Shown: positions 8,843 through 18,863, counted from the first letter of the stretch. The stretch is DNA of 64,000 bases from Pseudomonadota bacterium (GCA_018241665.1 JAFEDK010000005.1:310001-374000); one strand, 5' to 3'. Notes: generated from the letters alone by a model not told the origin. Program-made: numbers and translations.

Positions 8843-9568
8843 ATGACTGCAAAAGACAAACTCCCCCGGATGATGCCGAATACGGCGGCGCAGAATTTCA
8901 CGGCCAGGGAGTCGTGGCGGATTTTCGGAATTATGGCAGAGTTCGTCGAAGCGACCGAACGCCTGAAGCCGATCCGCCCGGCCGTCTCGATCTTCGGCAG
9001 CGCCCGCACCAAGCCCGATCATCCGTACTACGAAAAGACCGAACGCATCGCGCGCCTGCTGTCCGACGCCGGCTTCTCGGTGATCTCCGGCGGCGGCCCC
9101 GGCATCATGGAGGCCGCCAACAAGGGCGCCTATTTCGGCAAGTCGCCGAGCGTCGGGCTGAACATCCAGCTGCCGATGGAGCAGCAGGCCAACCCGTACC
9201 AGGACATCTCCCAGACCTTCCAGCACTTCTTCGCGCGCAAGTTCATGTTCGTGAAGTTCGCGGTGGCCTACGTGGTGATGCCCGGCGGCTTCGGCACACT
9301 GGACGAGTTGCTGGAGGCGATGACCCTTATCCAGACCGGCAAGAGCCGCAAGATCCCGGTGATCCTGGTCCACGAGCCCTTCTGGCGCGGACTGATCGAC
9401 TGGTTCAAGGAACGGCTGGTGGACGAAGGCATGATCAACCCGGACGACCTCAACCTGGTCCAGGTCATCGACGAACCCGAGAAGGTGGTGGACGCGATCT
9501 TCAACCATTACCAGAGCCGCGGCTTCCTGCCGCTGCCGGAAGAGCACGAGCTGATGCTCAATCTCTGA
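8843..9568 (+). CDS. LOG-family protein (TIGR00730-type Rossmann fold)
   Basis: A 241-residue cytoplasmic protein with the two signatures of the LOG group: GGGPGIMEAANKGA for nucleotide binding and PGGFGTLDELLEAMTLIQTGK, which holds the PGGxGTxxE catalytic motif. LOG enzymes release adenine-type bases from nucleoside 5'-monophosphates; in bacteria the physiological substrate is often an ordinary nucleotide. The ATG at 8843 follows a weak purine stretch (ACAAGAAAA) and gives an N-terminus without spurious residues. It is transcribed away from polA, with a 60-bp shared promoter region. Confidence 0.88.
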   Translation: MTAKDKLPRMMPNTAAQNFTARESWRIFGIMAEFVEATERLKPIRPAVSIFGSARTKPDHPYYEKTERIARLLSDAGFSVISGGGPGIMEAANKGAYFGKSPSVGLNIQLPMEQQANPYQDISQTFQHFFARKFMFVKFAVAYVVMPGGFGTLDELLEAMTLIQTGKSRKIPVILVHEPFWRGLIDWFKERLVDEGMINPDDLNLVQVIDEPEKVVDAIFNHYQSRGFLPLPEEHELMLNL

Positions 9569-9614
9569 CGGGCGGCCCCGCAGCTTACAATCACGGCATA
9601 GTCAGGAGACCTTC

Positions 9615-9953
9615 ATGCCCCGCGTTAGCCATTTCGCCACCCTGCTGATCGCCGTCACCGCATCCGCCTGGGCCCAGCAGCCCCCGAAACTCGAACCCCT
9701 GCCCGAGCCGCCCCCGCCGCCCCCCGGCATGGAACTGGACCAGGAGCAGGAACCCCAGGTCACCATCGTCAAGAAGGGCGAGGATACCGTCGAGGAATAC
9801 CGCGTCAACGGCCAGCTCTACATGATCAAGGTGACGCCGCCCAACGGCCCGGCTTATTACCTGTATGACGACGTCGGCCAGGGCGACTTCACCCGCCGCA
9901 GCGCCCAGGACAGCGGCCTGCGCGTGCCGAAGTGGGTGATCAAGCGCTGGTAA
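9615..9953 (+). CDS. Secreted DUF2782-family protein
   Basis: A 112-residue exported protein with a cleavable signal peptide (MPRVSHFATLLIAVTASAWAQQ). A Pro-rich linker (about residues 24-39) precedes a compact conserved domain with TVEEYRVNGQLYMIKVTP and ending VPKWVIKRW. This arrangement is typical of DUF2782, a periplasmic family of unknown function often found close to polA in betaproteobacteria. It starts 46 bp after the LOG gene on the same strand and is probably in its transcript. Confidence 0.85.
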   Translation: MPRVSHFATLLIAVTASAWAQQPPKLEPLPEPPPPPPGMELDQEQEPQVTIVKKGEDTVEEYRVNGQLYMIKVTPPNGPAYYLYDDVGQGDFTRRSAQDSGLRVPKWVIKRW

Positions 9954-10038
9954 GCGCATCCCGGTCCTGCTGCCTTCTACTGGGAATGGCATCCAATGCA
10001 CGGACGCCCTTCCCATTGGCCCTTGTGGGGGCACCCTT

Positions 10039-10064
10039 GTGGGGGCGAATGAATTCGCCCCCAC
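10039..10064. repeat. Single REP-like repeat with extended stem
   Basis: A lone copy whose arms extend to GTGGGGGCGAAT and ATTCGCCCCCAC, a 12-bp stem around a 2-nt asymmetric centre. It lies between the convergent DUF2782 and sppA genes and could fold on either transcript. A partial GTGGGGGCACC sequence lies just upstream. Confidence 0.85.
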
Positions 10065-10087
10065 AGGTGTCGAGTCGGAAGGCTGGC

Positions 10088-11923
10088 CTACGGCGCCTCG
10101 CACAGGCAGTGCAGATACACATGCCCTGGGTCGTTCCACAGGGCCAGGCCGGCCAGTTCGCTGCGGATTTTCGCCATGGCCTGCTCCACCACCGACACCG
10201 GACGCGCTGCGCCGCGGGTTTCCTCCTCACCGCTGTCGAGCAGGCGCAGCAGCAGCTGGTCGCGGGGTGACAGGGGTTTCTCCACGTAGCTCACGTCGTA
10301 GTCCTTCAGACCGGCCCGCGCAGCGGCGGCCTTGAGGGCCGCGTCGAAGTTGCCAAGCTTGTCCACCAGGCCTTTCTCGCGGGCTTGGCTCCCCATCCAC
10401 ACCCGTCCCTGGGCGACCTGGTCCACCGCGTCGACCGCCATCTTGCGGTTCTTGCCAACCAGTTCGATGAAGCGCCGGTAGCCAAACTCGATGTTCTGCT
10501 GCAACAGGTTGGCGACCTGCGGGTCAAGGGGGCGGCGCGGGTCGAGGCCGCCGGCCAGCGCGGTGGTGCCGACGCCATCCACCGCCAGGCCCAGCTTCGC
10601 CATTGGCCCGGAGACGTCCGGCATCATCGCGAAGATGCCGATCGAGCCGGTGATGGTGGTCGGGCTGGCCCACACCTCATCGGCCGCCATGCTGATCCAG
10701 TAGCCACCGGACGCCGCCACCGAACCCATCGAGACGATCACCGGCTTGCCGGCCTCGCGGGTCAGCTCCAGCTCGCGGCGGATCACTTCCGACGCCGTCG
10801 CGCTGCCGCCGGGGCTGTCCACGCGCAGCACCACCGCCTTGACCGCCTTGTCCTCGCGGGCCTGGCGGATCAGGCCGGCCACGGTGTCGCCGCCAACCAC
10901 GCCGGGCGGCTGCTCGCCGTCGACGATCGCGCCCTGGGCCACCACCACGCCGATCTTGTCGGCCGGGTGAGCTTGCTCGTCGCGCGCCCGCGCCACGTAG
11001 GTCGCCAGATCCACATGGCGGTAGCCCTTGCCGTCGTCCGTGGTGCCGATCTTCTGCTTCAGGAAATCACGCCACTGGTCGGCAGTCTTCAGGCCATCCA
11101 CCAGGCCGGCGCTGTGGGCCATCCTGGCCGCATCACCGCCGGCAGCGGCCAGTTGCGCCGGCGCATCGCCGATGTAGGCGGCCAGGTTGGCCCCGGCCTT
11201 CGGACGGGCCGCCGCGATATCCGCCTGGTAAGCCTGCCAGGCCGCATCCAGGTAGGCCTTGGTGGCCTCCCGGTCCTCCGGCGACATGTCGCTGCGGGTG
11301 TAAGGCTCGACGAAGGACTTGTAGGTGCCGACGCGGAAGACCTGCATCTTCACGCCGACCTGATCGAACAAGCCCTTGAAATAAGTGGGGAAGCGCCCGA
11401 AACCGGACAGCAGCACATAGCCGTCGGGATTGACGAAGACCTCGTCGGCCCGGGAAGCCAGGTGATACTGGCCCTGGTCGAAACGCTTGCCGTAGGCATA
11501 GACCTTCTTGCCGGCCTGGCGGAACTCACCGATCGCCGCCGCGATTTCCTGCAGCTTGGCCAGGCCCGCGCCAGACAGGCCGTCGGTCTCGATGACGAGC
11601 GCCTTGATGCGCGAATCGGTGGCGGCGGCGCGGATACCATCGACCACGTCGCGCAGCAACACCTGGTGGATGCCCTCGACGCCCTGCAGCACCCCCATCG
11701 GGCTACGCGCGCTGCGCTGCTCCACCAGCTGGCCGACCGGCGCCACCAGCAGTGCCGCATCGCTCGGCAAGGGTGCCGGCCGGGCCGCCCACCAGCCGCC
11801 GACCACGAACACCACCACGGCGATGAACAACACATTGAGACTCGCCTGACGCAGGCGATCGACCGCCCGCCACAAGAACGAAAATCCCCGTCTCACGACA
11901 CCCGGCCGTGCATTGCGCTCCAT
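10088..11923 (-). CDS. sppA: Signal peptide peptidase SppA, 67-kDa type
   Basis: A 611-residue inner-membrane serine protease that degrades cleaved signal peptides. An N-terminal membrane anchor (ASLNVLFIAVVVFVVGGWW) is followed by tandem ClpP-like domains. The Lys of the Ser-Lys dyad is in VGTYKSFVEPYTRSDMSPEDR in the first repeat and the nucleophile Ser is in SMGSVAASGGYW in the second, as in the E. coli enzyme. The ATG at 11923 is selected because translation further upstream would read through the divergent CoA-binding gene. It shares an 87-bp promoter region with that gene. Confidence 0.95.
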   Translation of the reverse strand: MERNARPGVVRRGFSFLWRAVDRLRQASLNVLFIAVVVFVVGGWWAARPAPLPSDAALLVAPVGQLVEQRSARSPMGVLQGVEGIHQVLLRDVVDGIRAAATDSRIKALVIETDGLSGAGLAKLQEIAAAIGEFRQAGKKVYAYGKRFDQGQYHLASRADEVFVNPDGYVLLSGFGRFPTYFKGLFDQVGVKMQVFRVGTYKSFVEPYTRSDMSPEDREATKAYLDAAWQAYQADIAAARPKAGANLAAYIGDAPAQLAAAGGDAARMAHSAGLVDGLKTADQWRDFLKQKIGTTDDGKGYRHVDLATYVARARDEQAHPADKIGVVVAQGAIVDGEQPPGVVGGDTVAGLIRQAREDKAVKAVVLRVDSPGGSATASEVIRRELELTREAGKPVIVSMGSVAASGGYWISMAADEVWASPTTITGSIGIFAMMPDVSGPMAKLGLAVDGVGTTALAGGLDPRRPLDPQVANLLQQNIEFGYRRFIELVGKNRKMAVDAVDQVAQGRVWMGSQAREKGLVDKLGNFDAALKAAAARAGLKDYDVSYVEKPLSPRDQLLLRLLDSGEEETRGAARPVSVVEQAMAKIRSELAGLALWNDPGHVYLHCLCEAP

Positions 11924-12010
11924 TGCTTTCTCCAAACCGGGCCTCGCGGCCCCACTCCCTGCGGACGCCCGCACGCTTTCTGCAATCCACCAATCCGGTA
12001 GAATCCCGCC

Positions 12011-12424
12011 ATGTTTACCAATCCCCCGCCCGACCAGATCCGCAGCCTGCTGCAGGAGGTCAAGACGATCGCCGTGGTCGGCCTGTCGCCGCGCCCCGAT
12101 CGCCCGAGCCATCGGGTCGCCAGGGGCATGCAGGGCTTCGGGTACCGAATCGTACCGGTTCGGCCGGCCGTTGCCGAAGTTCTCGGTGAAAAGGCCTATC
12201 CGAAGCTCTCCGACATCCCGCACCCGGTAGACCTGGTGGACGTGTTCCGCGCCGCCGACCAGATCGACCCGATCGTCGACGACTGCATCGCACTGGGCAT
12301 CAAGCGCCTGTGGCTGCAGGACGGCGTGATCAACGAACAAGCCGCCGAGCGGGCCCGCGCGGCGGGTATCACCGTCGTGATGGACCGCTGCGTCTGGCGC
12401 GATTACCTGGATTTTATCCCATGA
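12011..12424 (+). CDS. CoA-binding Rossmann protein (YccU type)
   Basis: A 137-residue single-domain protein of the CoA-binding_2 family, similar to E. coli YccU. The nucleotide loop is [20 protein letters not shown], followed by the GYRIVPVRP and VDLVDVFRA strands and a C-terminal [11 protein letters not shown]. The family binds CoA or acyl-CoA in vitro, but its role is unknown. Its stop codon overlaps the dapF start by 4 bp (ATGA), so the two are coupled. Confidence 0.9.
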   Translation: MFTNPPPDQIRSLLQEVKTIAVVGLSPRPDRPSHRVARGMQGFGYRIVPVRPAVAEVLGEKAYPKLSDIPHPVDLVDVFRAADQIDPIVDDCIALGIKRLWLQDGVINEQAAERARAAGITVVMDRCVWRDYLDFIP

Positions 12425-13260
12425 GCAAGAAACTCGCCTTTACCAAGATGCAGGGCCTCGGCAACGACTTCGTGATGATCGACGCCGTGCGCCAGGACAT
12501 CCAGCTCACCGAGGAGCAGGTCCGCCACCTGGCCGACCGCCACTTCGGCGTCGGCTGCGACCAGTTGCTGGTCGTCGAGCCGGCCCAGGCGCCTGGCGTG
12601 GACTTCCGCTACCGCATCTTCAACGCCGATGGCGGCGAGGTGGAACAGTGCGGCAACGGCGCCCGCTGCTTCGCCCGCTTCGTCTTCGACCAGGGCCTCA
12701 CCGACAAGCGGGAGATCCGCGTCGAGACCAAGAAGGGCATCATCGCGCCGCGCCTCGAAGCGGACGGCAACGTCACCGTCGACATGGGCGTGCCGGTCCT
12801 CAAGCCGGCTGACGTGCCCTTCGTCAGCGACTCCGACGCCCACGTGCAGCCCCTCGACGTGGCCGGCACGGTCGTCGCCATCACCGCCGTCAGCATGGGC
12901 AACCCCCACGCGGTGCAGGTGGTGGCCGACGTGGACAGCGCCCCGGTGGCCGTCCAGGGCCCGCTGATCGAAAACCATCCGCGCTTCCCAGCGCGGGTCA
13001 ACGCCGGCTTTTTGCAGGTCGTCGATGAACATCGGGTACGCCTGCGGGTCTACGAACGCGGCGCCGGCGAAACCCTGGCCTGTGGCACGGGAGCCTGCGC
13101 GGCGGTGGTGGCGGGCATCCTGCGCGAGCTGGTGGTGTCCCCGGTCACCGTCGAGACCCGTGGCGGCGAACTCACCATCGCGTGGAACGGTGTCGGCACC
13201 CCGGTCCTGATGACCGGCCCGGCGGTCACCGTCTTTTCGGGTGAGCTGACGCTCCCCTGA
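12421..13260 (+). CDS. dapF: Diaminopimelate epimerase
   Basis: A 279-residue cofactor-independent racemase that converts LL- to meso-diaminopimelate for lysine and cell wall synthesis. Both catalytic cysteines are in place: [10 protein letters not shown] in the first half and [16 protein letters not shown] in the second. The N-terminus [15 protein letters not shown] is diagnostic. The start at 12421 overlaps the upstream gene's stop. DUF484 follows 32 bp downstream, the arrangement seen in many proteobacteria, although the xerC gene that often comes next is absent here. Confidence 0.97.
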   Translation: MSKKLAFTKMQGLGNDFVMIDAVRQDIQLTEEQVRHLADRHFGVGCDQLLVVEPAQAPGVDFRYRIFNADGGEVEQCGNGARCFARFVFDQGLTDKREIRVETKKGIIAPRLEADGNVTVDMGVPVLKPADVPFVSDSDAHVQPLDVAGTVVAITAVSMGNPHAVQVVADVDSAPVAVQGPLIENHPRFPARVNAGFLQVVDEHRVRLRVYERGAGETLACGTGACAAVVAGILRELVVSPVTVETRGGELTIAWNGVGTPVLMTGPAVTVFSGELTLP

Positions 13261-13292
13261 ACCCTCACCTGCGCCGCTCCGGCCCGAACGCC

Positions 13293-13943
13293 ATGAACCC
13301 TTCCGACGTCGTCCAGTTCCTGCAGGAGCATCCTGACTTCTTCGACGAACACTCGACCCTGCTGACCGACCTGACGGTGGGCCACCCGCACACCGGCCAC
13401 GCGATCTCCCTCACCGAGCGCCAGCTGATCGCCCTGCGCGACCGCATCGCCCACCTGGAAGACAAGTTCGCCGAGCTGCTGTCCTTCGGCGAGGAGAACG
13501 ACGGCATCAGCGCCAAGGTCCATCGGCTGACCGTGTCCCTGCTGGAGGCCGAGGACTTCGAAGCGATCCGCCAGGTCATCTACCTGCACCTGCAGGAGGA
13601 CTTCGCCGTGCCCCACGTGGCCTTCCGCGTGTGGAACAGCGTGCTGACCCGCAACGGGCCGGAATTCCTGCCGGTCGGCGAGGAGGTCCGCTTCTTCAGC
13701 GGCGACCTGATGCAGCCCTACTGCGGCACCCCGGCGCTGCGCGAGGCCACCGCCTGGTTCGGCCCGTCGAGCCGGCTGATCCGCTCGGTGGCGCTGGTGC
13801 CCCTGCGCCGCGACGAGCAGACCTTCGGCATGCTCGCGATGGGCAGCGAAGACCCGGAACGGTTCTATCCTGAGATGGGTACGCTGTACGTCACGCGCAT
13901 CGGCGAGATGGTCAGCGCCGCCCTCATCCGCCAACTTGGCTAG
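13293..13943 (+). CDS. DUF484-family protein (GAF-like)
   Basis: A 216-residue soluble protein that starts MNPSDVVQFLQEHPDFFDEH, the signature of DUF484. A coiled-coil-like helix (SLTERQLIALRDRIAHLEDKF) leads into a GAF-like C-terminal domain (RSVALVPLRRDEQTFGMLAMGSEDP). The family usually sits between dapF and xerC; its role is not established. The TAG stop at 13941-13943 coincides with the first bases of a 120-bp inverted repeat, so the element abuts or has replaced the original 3' end. Confidence 0.9.
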   Translation: MNPSDVVQFLQEHPDFFDEHSTLLTDLTVGHPHTGHAISLTERQLIALRDRIAHLEDKFAELLSFGEENDGISAKVHRLTVSLLEAEDFEAIRQVIYLHLQEDFAVPHVAFRVWNSVLTRNGPEFLPVGEEVRFFSGDLMQPYCGTPALREATAWFGPSSRLIRSVALVPLRRDEQTFGMLAMGSEDPERFYPEMGTLYVTRIGEMVSAALIRQLG

Positions 13944-14059
13944 GGGGGCATAAGGCTACTGCGCAGCCCGATCTCGCGGCTGCGGTGCTCGCCGTACTTG
14001 AGTACGGCTGTGCGCCTCGCCGCGACCTCGGGCCGCTCGCTACGCCTTCTACCCCCTAG
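13940..14059. repeat. 120-bp imperfect palindromic element, CTAGGGGG...CCCCCTAG
   Basis: The two halves are imperfect reverse complements over about 58 bp each. The outer ends are CTAGGGGG and CCCCCTAG, and the centre is a perfect GCCGTACT-TG-AGTACGGC hairpin (13991-14008). The element can fold into one long hairpin and lies between the DUF484 gene and rlmI. It is unrelated in sequence to the GAATGAATTC repeats and occurs once in the window. It looks like a dispersed palindromic repeat of its own family. Confidence 0.8.
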
Positions 14060-14132
14060 CCGTGGGTGTTGTTGTTCCGTTGTTCTCTGCTGTTCCTCTC
14101 TGTTTGTTCTTCATTTTCATAGCGCCACTGTC

Positions 14133-15317
14133 ATGACAGATCTCATTCTCAAGCCCGGCAAGGAACGTTCCGTGCTCCGTCGTCACCCCTGGATATTTGC
14201 CGGTTCCGTGGATCGGCTGGAGGGGCGGGCGCGGCCGGGGGACACGGTGCTGGTGAAGGACGCCGACGGACGCGCGCTGGCGCGGGCGGCGTGGTCGCCG
14301 GAATCGCAGATCCGCGCGCGGGTGTGGACCTTCGACTGCGACCAGTCGGTGGATCACGCCTTCATCAAGCGCAGCGTGGCCGCCTCGGTGGCACGGCGGG
14401 CCGCCCATCCGTGGCTGGCCGGACAGGATGGCGTGCGCCTGATCCACGGCGAATCCGACGGCCTGCCCGGCGTCATCGCCGACCGCTTCGGCCCCGTCGT
14501 CGTCGTCCAGCTGACCAGCGCCGGCGCCGACAAGTGGCGCGACGCGATCGTCGCCGGCCTGGTCCAGGCGACCGGCTGCAGCACCGTTTATGAGCGCTCC
14601 GACTCGGACGTGCGCAAACTCGAAGGCCTCGGCCCCGTCACCGGCCTGGCCCACGGCGAACTACCGGACACCCTGAGCATCGTCGAGAACGGCGTGCGCA
14701 TGGAAGTGGATGTAGTCGGCGGCCACAAGACCGGCTTTTACCTCGATCAACGGGAAAACCGCCTGCTCACCGGTCAGCTGTCGGCTGGCCGCGACGTGCT
14801 CAACTGCTTCTGCTACACCGGCGGCTTCTCGCTGCAGGCGCTGGCCGGCGGCGCCAAGAGCGTGATCTCCATCGACTCGTCGGGCCCGGCGCTGCTCACC
14901 GCCGCCCGCAACCTGGCCCTCAACCCGCAGCTCGACGCCAGCCGTGCCGAATGGCGCGAGGATGACGTCTTCCAGGCCCTGCGCGGCTTCAAGGCCGAAG
15001 GCCGCAAGTTCGACCTGATCGTCCTCGATCCGCCCAAGTTCGCCCCGTCCGCCGCCCACGCCGACCGGGCCGCCCGGGCCTACAAGGACATCAACCTGCT
15101 GGGCTTCCGCCTGCTCAACCCCGGCGGCATCCTGATGACCTATTCATGCTCCGGCGGCATTGGCCTGGAACTCTTCCAGAAAATTGTTGCCGGAGCAGCC
15201 TCCGACGTCGGCGTCGAAGCGCGCATCCTGCACCGCCTGTCCGCAGCCCCCGACCACCCCATCGGACTGGCCGTTCCGGAAGGCGAATATCTGAAGGGAC
15301 TGGCCTGTCAGATCTAG
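14133..15317 (+). CDS. rlmI: 23S rRNA m5C methyltransferase, RlmI type
   Basis: A 394-residue class I SAM-dependent methyltransferase, similar to E. coli RlmI, which modifies C1962 of 23S rRNA. The N-terminal PUA domain covers roughly residues 1-75. The Rossmann domain has NCFCYTGGFSLQALAGGA for SAM binding, VLDPPKFAPS as motif IV and MTYSCSGG carrying the catalytic Cys of motif VI. The ATG at 14133 matches the family's usual LKPGKERSVLRRHPWIF beginning; the open frame further upstream runs into the palindromic element. No good Shine-Dalgarno sequence is visible. Confidence 0.93.
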   Translation: MTDLILKPGKERSVLRRHPWIFAGSVDRLEGRARPGDTVLVKDADGRALARAAWSPESQIRARVWTFDCDQSVDHAFIKRSVAASVARRAAHPWLAGQDGVRLIHGESDGLPGVIADRFGPVVVVQLTSAGADKWRDAIVAGLVQATGCSTVYERSDSDVRKLEGLGPVTGLAHGELPDTLSIVENGVRMEVDVVGGHKTGFYLDQRENRLLTGQLSAGRDVLNCFCYTGGFSLQALAGGAKSVISIDSSGPALLTAARNLALNPQLDASRAEWREDDVFQALRGFKAEGRKFDLIVLDPPKFAPSAAHADRAARAYKDINLLGFRLLNPGGILMTYSCSGGIGLELFQKIVAGAASDVGVEARILHRLSAAPDHPIGLAVPEGEYLKGLACQI

Positions 15318-15435
15318 GAAAACCCAGAACGGGTAGTTCTTCGGCATGCGAATGGCAAGAGGTGTGTATGCTCAAGCCTTCGAAAGGTTAAATTGTGTTT
15401 CAGCATTCCGATTGATTACCCCGATGGAGCTACCG

Positions 15436-15966
15436 ATGGACACCCCCTTGCCCCCTGGCTCCCGCGAGTCGGTTTTCCTCGCCCCCCCCATGGCGAGCGA
15501 TGACGGGGCCCTGGCAGGCCCCGACCGACGCGCCGCCGCCCTCCTGCTGTCCCGCTACAACCTGCGCTACCTGGTGCGCCTGTACGCCGCCTTCGACGGT
15601 GACCTTCTGCTGCCGATCGTGCTCGGCGAAGTGGGTCTCTACAACATCGGCGGCCTCGGCCTGGACGACCAGACCCTGACCTCGATCATCCGCAGTACCG
15701 CCGACGATGATTTCCGCCATCTGCCGCTGCGCCCCTGCAACGCCTTCTCGATCAGCTCGTCCACCGGCATTCCGCGGGAAACCGTGCGCCGCAAGGTCAG
15801 CAACCTGATCCAGCAGGGCTGGATCTCCCGCGACCAGAAAGGCGGCCTGACGATCACCGCCAAGGCTGCCAGCCTGTATGTGCAGCCCCTCGATCAGGAC
15901 AATCTCGACGATTTCCTGAGCACCGCCGAGCGGGTACACACCGCGCTGGGCAGCTCCGACGCCTAG
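15436..15966 (+). CDS. Winged-helix protein of unknown role
   Basis: A 176-residue protein with a probable winged helix-turn-helix: [30 protein letters not shown] reads as recognition helix plus wing (about residues 105-135). An N-terminal helical segment ([31 protein letters not shown], in part) precedes it. It is probably a DNA-binding regulator with an uncharacterised sensor part. ATG 15436 has GGAG 6 bp upstream and is preferred over ATG 15424. Its TAG stop shares the palindrome CTAG (15963-15966) with the stop of the convergent ruvB. Confidence 0.75.
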   Translation: MDTPLPPGSRESVFLAPPMASDDGALAGPDRRAAALLLSRYNLRYLVRLYAAFDGDLLLPIVLGEVGLYNIGGLGLDDQTLTSIIRSTADDDFRHLPLRPCNAFSISSSTGIPRETVRRKVSNLIQQGWISRDQKGGLTITAKAASLYVQPLDQDNLDDFLSTAERVHTALGSSDA

Positions 15967-17042
15967 GCGCTGCCGCCCTCCCACAGGCTGCCGCTGCCCG
16001 TCGCGCCGGGCGGCAGCAGCCCGAAGTGCTGCCAGATCGACGCGGTGGCCATGCGGCCCCGCGGCGTGCGCTGCAGGTAACCCTGCTGGATCAAGTAGGG
16101 TTCCAGCACATCCTCGATGGTGTCGGACGATTCGCCGATCGCCGCCGCCAGGTTGTCCAGGCCCACCGGGCCGCCGCCGAACTTCTCCAGCATCGCCCCC
16201 AACAACTTGCGGTCCATCAGGTCGAGGCCCAGGTGGTCCACGTCCAGCATGGTCAACGCCGCATCCGCCACCCTGGCGGTGATGCGGCCGTCGGCGCGCA
16301 CCTCGGCGTAGTCGCGCACCCGGCGCAGAAGGCGGTTGGCGATACGCGGCGTGCCGCGCGCCCGGCGGGCGATCTCGAAGGCGCCGGTATCCTCGATCTC
16401 CACGTCGAGCAGGCCGGCCGAGCGGCTGACGATGTAGGAGAGCTCCTGCGGCGTATAGAACTCCAGGCGGGCGACGATGCCGAAGCGGTCGCGCAGCGGA
16501 TTGGTCAGCATGCCGGCGCGGGTCGTCGCGCCCACCAGCGTGAACGGCGGCAGGTCGAGCTTCACCGAGCGGGCCGCCGGGCCTTCGCCGATCATGATGT
16601 CGATCTGGAAGTCCTCCAGCGCGGGGTAGAGGATTTCCTCCACCACCGGGCTCAGGCGGTGGATCTCGTCGATGAACAGCACGTCGTGGGGTTCGAGGTT
16701 GGTCAGCAGCGCCGCCAGGTCGCCGGCGCGCTCCAGCACCGGGCCCGAGGTCTGGCGCAGGTTGACGCCCATCTCGGCCGCCACGATGTGGGCCAGCGTG
16801 GTCTTGCCAAGACCCGGCGGGCCGAACAGCAACACATGGTCCAGCGCTTCGCTGCGCCGCTTGGCAGCTTCGATGAAGATGTCCAGCTGGTCGCGGATCT
16901 TCTGCTGGCCGACATAGTCGTCGAGGCGCTTGGGGCGCAGCGCACGCTCCAGCGCCTCCTCCTGGTTGCTGGCACGCTGGGCGGTGATCAGGCGGGCGGA
17001 AGGATCGGGCTGACCGCCCTTGATGTCGTCGGTGTGGATCAT
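15963..17042 (-). CDS. ruvB: Holliday junction branch migration ATPase RuvB
   Basis: A 359-residue AAA+ motor that drives branch migration with RuvA. Walker A is [13 protein letters not shown], Walker B is LFIDEIHRL, sensor 1 is GATTRAGML, the arginine finger region is NPLRDRFG and the C-terminal winged helix contains [13 protein letters not shown]. The ATG at 17042 overlaps the stop of the upstream AI-2E family gene by 4 bp, so ruvB is translated as part of that operon rather than directly after ruvA. Confidence 0.98.
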   Translation of the reverse strand: MIHTDDIKGGQPDPSARLITAQRASNQEEALERALRPKRLDDYVGQQKIRDQLDIFIEAAKRRSEALDHVLLFGPPGLGKTTLAHIVAAEMGVNLRQTSGPVLERAGDLAALLTNLEPHDVLFIDEIHRLSPVVEEILYPALEDFQIDIMIGEGPAARSVKLDLPPFTLVGATTRAGMLTNPLRDRFGIVARLEFYTPQELSYIVSRSAGLLDVEIEDTGAFEIARRARGTPRIANRLLRRVRDYAEVRADGRITARVADAALTMLDVDHLGLDLMDRKLLGAMLEKFGGGPVGLDNLAAAIGESSDTIEDVLEPYLIQQGYLQRTPRGRMATASIWQHFGLLPPGATGSGSLWEGGSA

Positions 17043-18118
17043 GAACGGCCCTCCGGGGCCTCTGCGAGTTCATCGGCCGGCATTTCGGCCGGACGGCTGA
17101 CGGTCCAGCTGGTGAACAAGGCCTGGCCGAGGGCCAGGAAGGTTGGGCCGAGGAAGATGCCGATGAAACCGAAGGCCAGCACGCCACCGAAGGCGCCGAG
17201 GGCAATCAGCAGGATCGGCAGGCTGGACGTACGGCTGATCAGGATCGGCTTGAGGAAGTTGTCCACCGAGCTGATCGCCAGCAGGCCCCACAGCACCATG
17301 AAGATCGCCCAGCCGTTTTCCCCCTGCTGGTACAGCCAGAAGGCCGCGCCCCCCCAGATCAGCGGCGGCCCGATCGGCACCAGCGACAGGAAGAACACCC
17401 CGGCGGCGAGCAGCAGCGCGCCCGGCACGCCGGCCACCAGGAAGCCCACCAGCGCCACCAGGGCCTGGGCCGCGGCGGTGCCGACAATACCGATCATCAC
17501 CGCCTTGACCGTGCTGCCGGCCAGGTGCAGCAGGTCGCCCCACACCGGGCCGCCCAGGCGCGCCGCGCCGACCTCCAGCTGGGCCTCGATGCGCGCCCCG
17601 TCCCGATACAGGAAGAAGCCGATGAACAGTACCAGCGAGATCTGCAGCAGGCCCTGGCCGACCATCCCGCCAAGGCCCAGTGCGAACTTGCGGGCCGGCT
17701 CGATGGCCTCCAGCGCCAGCTTGCGCACCTCGGCCTGGCTGTGGGCCAGCTTGCGCACATAGGCGTCGATGTCGGCACCGACCAGCGGGATGTCGCGCAG
17801 CCAGTGGGGCGGCTTGCCATCCGATTGCTCGATGAGGCCGCGCACGTAATCGACCAGGGTGATCGCCGAATCGGTCAGCGAGGCGGCCAGGCCGACCATC
17901 GGCACCAGCAGCACCGCGGTCAGCAGCAGGGTCATCGTCAGCGCCGCCAGCCCGTCGCGGCGACCGAGGCGGCGGTGCAGGGCCTGGTACAGGGGCCAGG
18001 TGGTCACGCACACCGTGCCGGCGAACAGGATGGCCGCAAAGAAGGGGCTGAGCACGAAGGCGCAGCCGAGGATCAGCACGGCGGTGATGGCCAGCTGGGC
18101 AGTGCGTCGGGGTGTCAT
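17039..18118 (-). CDS. AI-2E family (YdiK/PerM-type) membrane protein
   Basis: A 359-residue inner-membrane protein with about eight hydrophobic segments, beginning [20 protein letters not shown], and the family's conserved second half ([16 protein letters not shown] and [15 protein letters not shown]). The family name comes from a proposed autoinducer-2 exporter, but many members are ion or small-molecule exporters or have no known substrate. It sits between ruvA and ruvB and overlaps the ruvB start, an intrusion into a usually contiguous pair. Confidence 0.88.
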   Translation of the reverse strand: MTPRRTAQLAITAVLILGCAFVLSPFFAAILFAGTVCVTTWPLYQALHRRLGRRDGLAALTMTLLLTAVLLVPMVGLAASLTDSAITLVDYVRGLIEQSDGKPPHWLRDIPLVGADIDAYVRKLAHSQAEVRKLALEAIEPARKFALGLGGMVGQGLLQISLVLFIGFFLYRDGARIEAQLEVGAARLGGPVWGDLLHLAGSTVKAVMIGIVGTAAAQALVALVGFLVAGVPGALLLAAGVFFLSLVPIGPPLIWGGAAFWLYQQGENGWAIFMVLWGLLAISSVDNFLKPILISRTSSLPILLIALGAFGGVLAFGFIGIFLGPTFLALGQALFTSWTVSRPAEMPADELAEAPEGRS

Positions 18119-18239
18119 GGGCTGTTCTCGGATGGAATGGAGAGGATTATCCCTGATCTTTTAGACAGTGCCACCTGCCCTGCCGCACCGCGCTGCCCGC
18201 CGCGGGCCGGACGGGCGCGGCCCCGCCCGCCGTGCGCCG

Positions 18240-18830
18240 TCAGGCCTTCGACAAGCCCTTCAGCGCCTGGCGGATGCCGTCCGAGACGCCGATGCCTTCC
18301 GGCAGGTTCTTGACCGCGCCGAGGGCTTCCTTCTCGTTGTAGCCGAGGGCCAGCAGCGCATTGATGATGTCGCCCCGGTCGTCGCCGGGCAGGCTGGCGG
18401 TGATGCTTCCGGCCACCGCCGGCAAGGCCTTGGCGAGCTTGTCGCGCAGTTCCAGCAGCAGGCGCTCGGCGGTCTTCTTGCCGATGCCGGGGATCTTCAC
18501 CAGGCGCCCGCTCTCCTGCAGCGCCACCGCCTGGGCCAGGTCCGCCACCGACAGGCCGGACAGCACCGCCAGCGCGGTGCGCGCGCCGATGCCAGCCACC
18601 TTGAGCAGCTGGCGGAAGGCCGCCCGCTCGTCCTCGGTGGCGAAGCCGTACAGAAAATGTCCGTCCTCGCGCACCGCCATGTGGGTGGACAGGCTCACGT
18701 TCTGGCCGGTGGCAGGCAGGCCGTAGAAGGTGCTCATCGGCACTTCCAGTTCGTAGCCGACGCCATTCACGTCGACCAGGATCTGCGGCGGGTTCTTTTC
18801 GGCCAGGCGGCCGGTGATGCGTCCAATCAT
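18240..18830 (-). CDS. ruvA: Holliday junction DNA-binding protein RuvA
   Basis: A 196-residue protein whose tetramer binds the Holliday junction and loads RuvB. The OB-fold starts [20 protein letters not shown]. Two helix-hairpin-helix motifs follow, [15 protein letters not shown] and [19 protein letters not shown], and a C-terminal UBA-like domain ([19 protein letters not shown]) contacts RuvB. Upstream on the same strand is a GST gene, not ruvC. The 120 bp after ruvA contain GC-rich inverted sequence but no T-tract. Confidence 0.97.
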   Translation of the reverse strand: MIGRITGRLAEKNPPQILVDVNGVGYELEVPMSTFYGLPATGQNVSLSTHMAVREDGHFLYGFATEDERAAFRQLLKVAGIGARTALAVLSGLSVADLAQAVALQESGRLVKIPGIGKKTAERLLLELRDKLAKALPAVAGSITASLPGDDRGDIINALLALGYNEKEALGAVKNLPEGIGVSDGIRQALKGLSKA

Positions 18831-18863
18831 CGAATCTCGCGGGAAAAGGGAGTCACTAAGGGC

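Noticed and set aside
13944-14132. An upstream start for rlmI at 13998
   Set aside because: The added residues come from the palindromic element, and homologues start at the position of ATG 14133.
18119-18239. A small RNA or terminator between ruvA and the AI-2E gene
   Set aside because: Only GC-rich partial inverted repeats are present; no promoter and no T-tract support a separate element.
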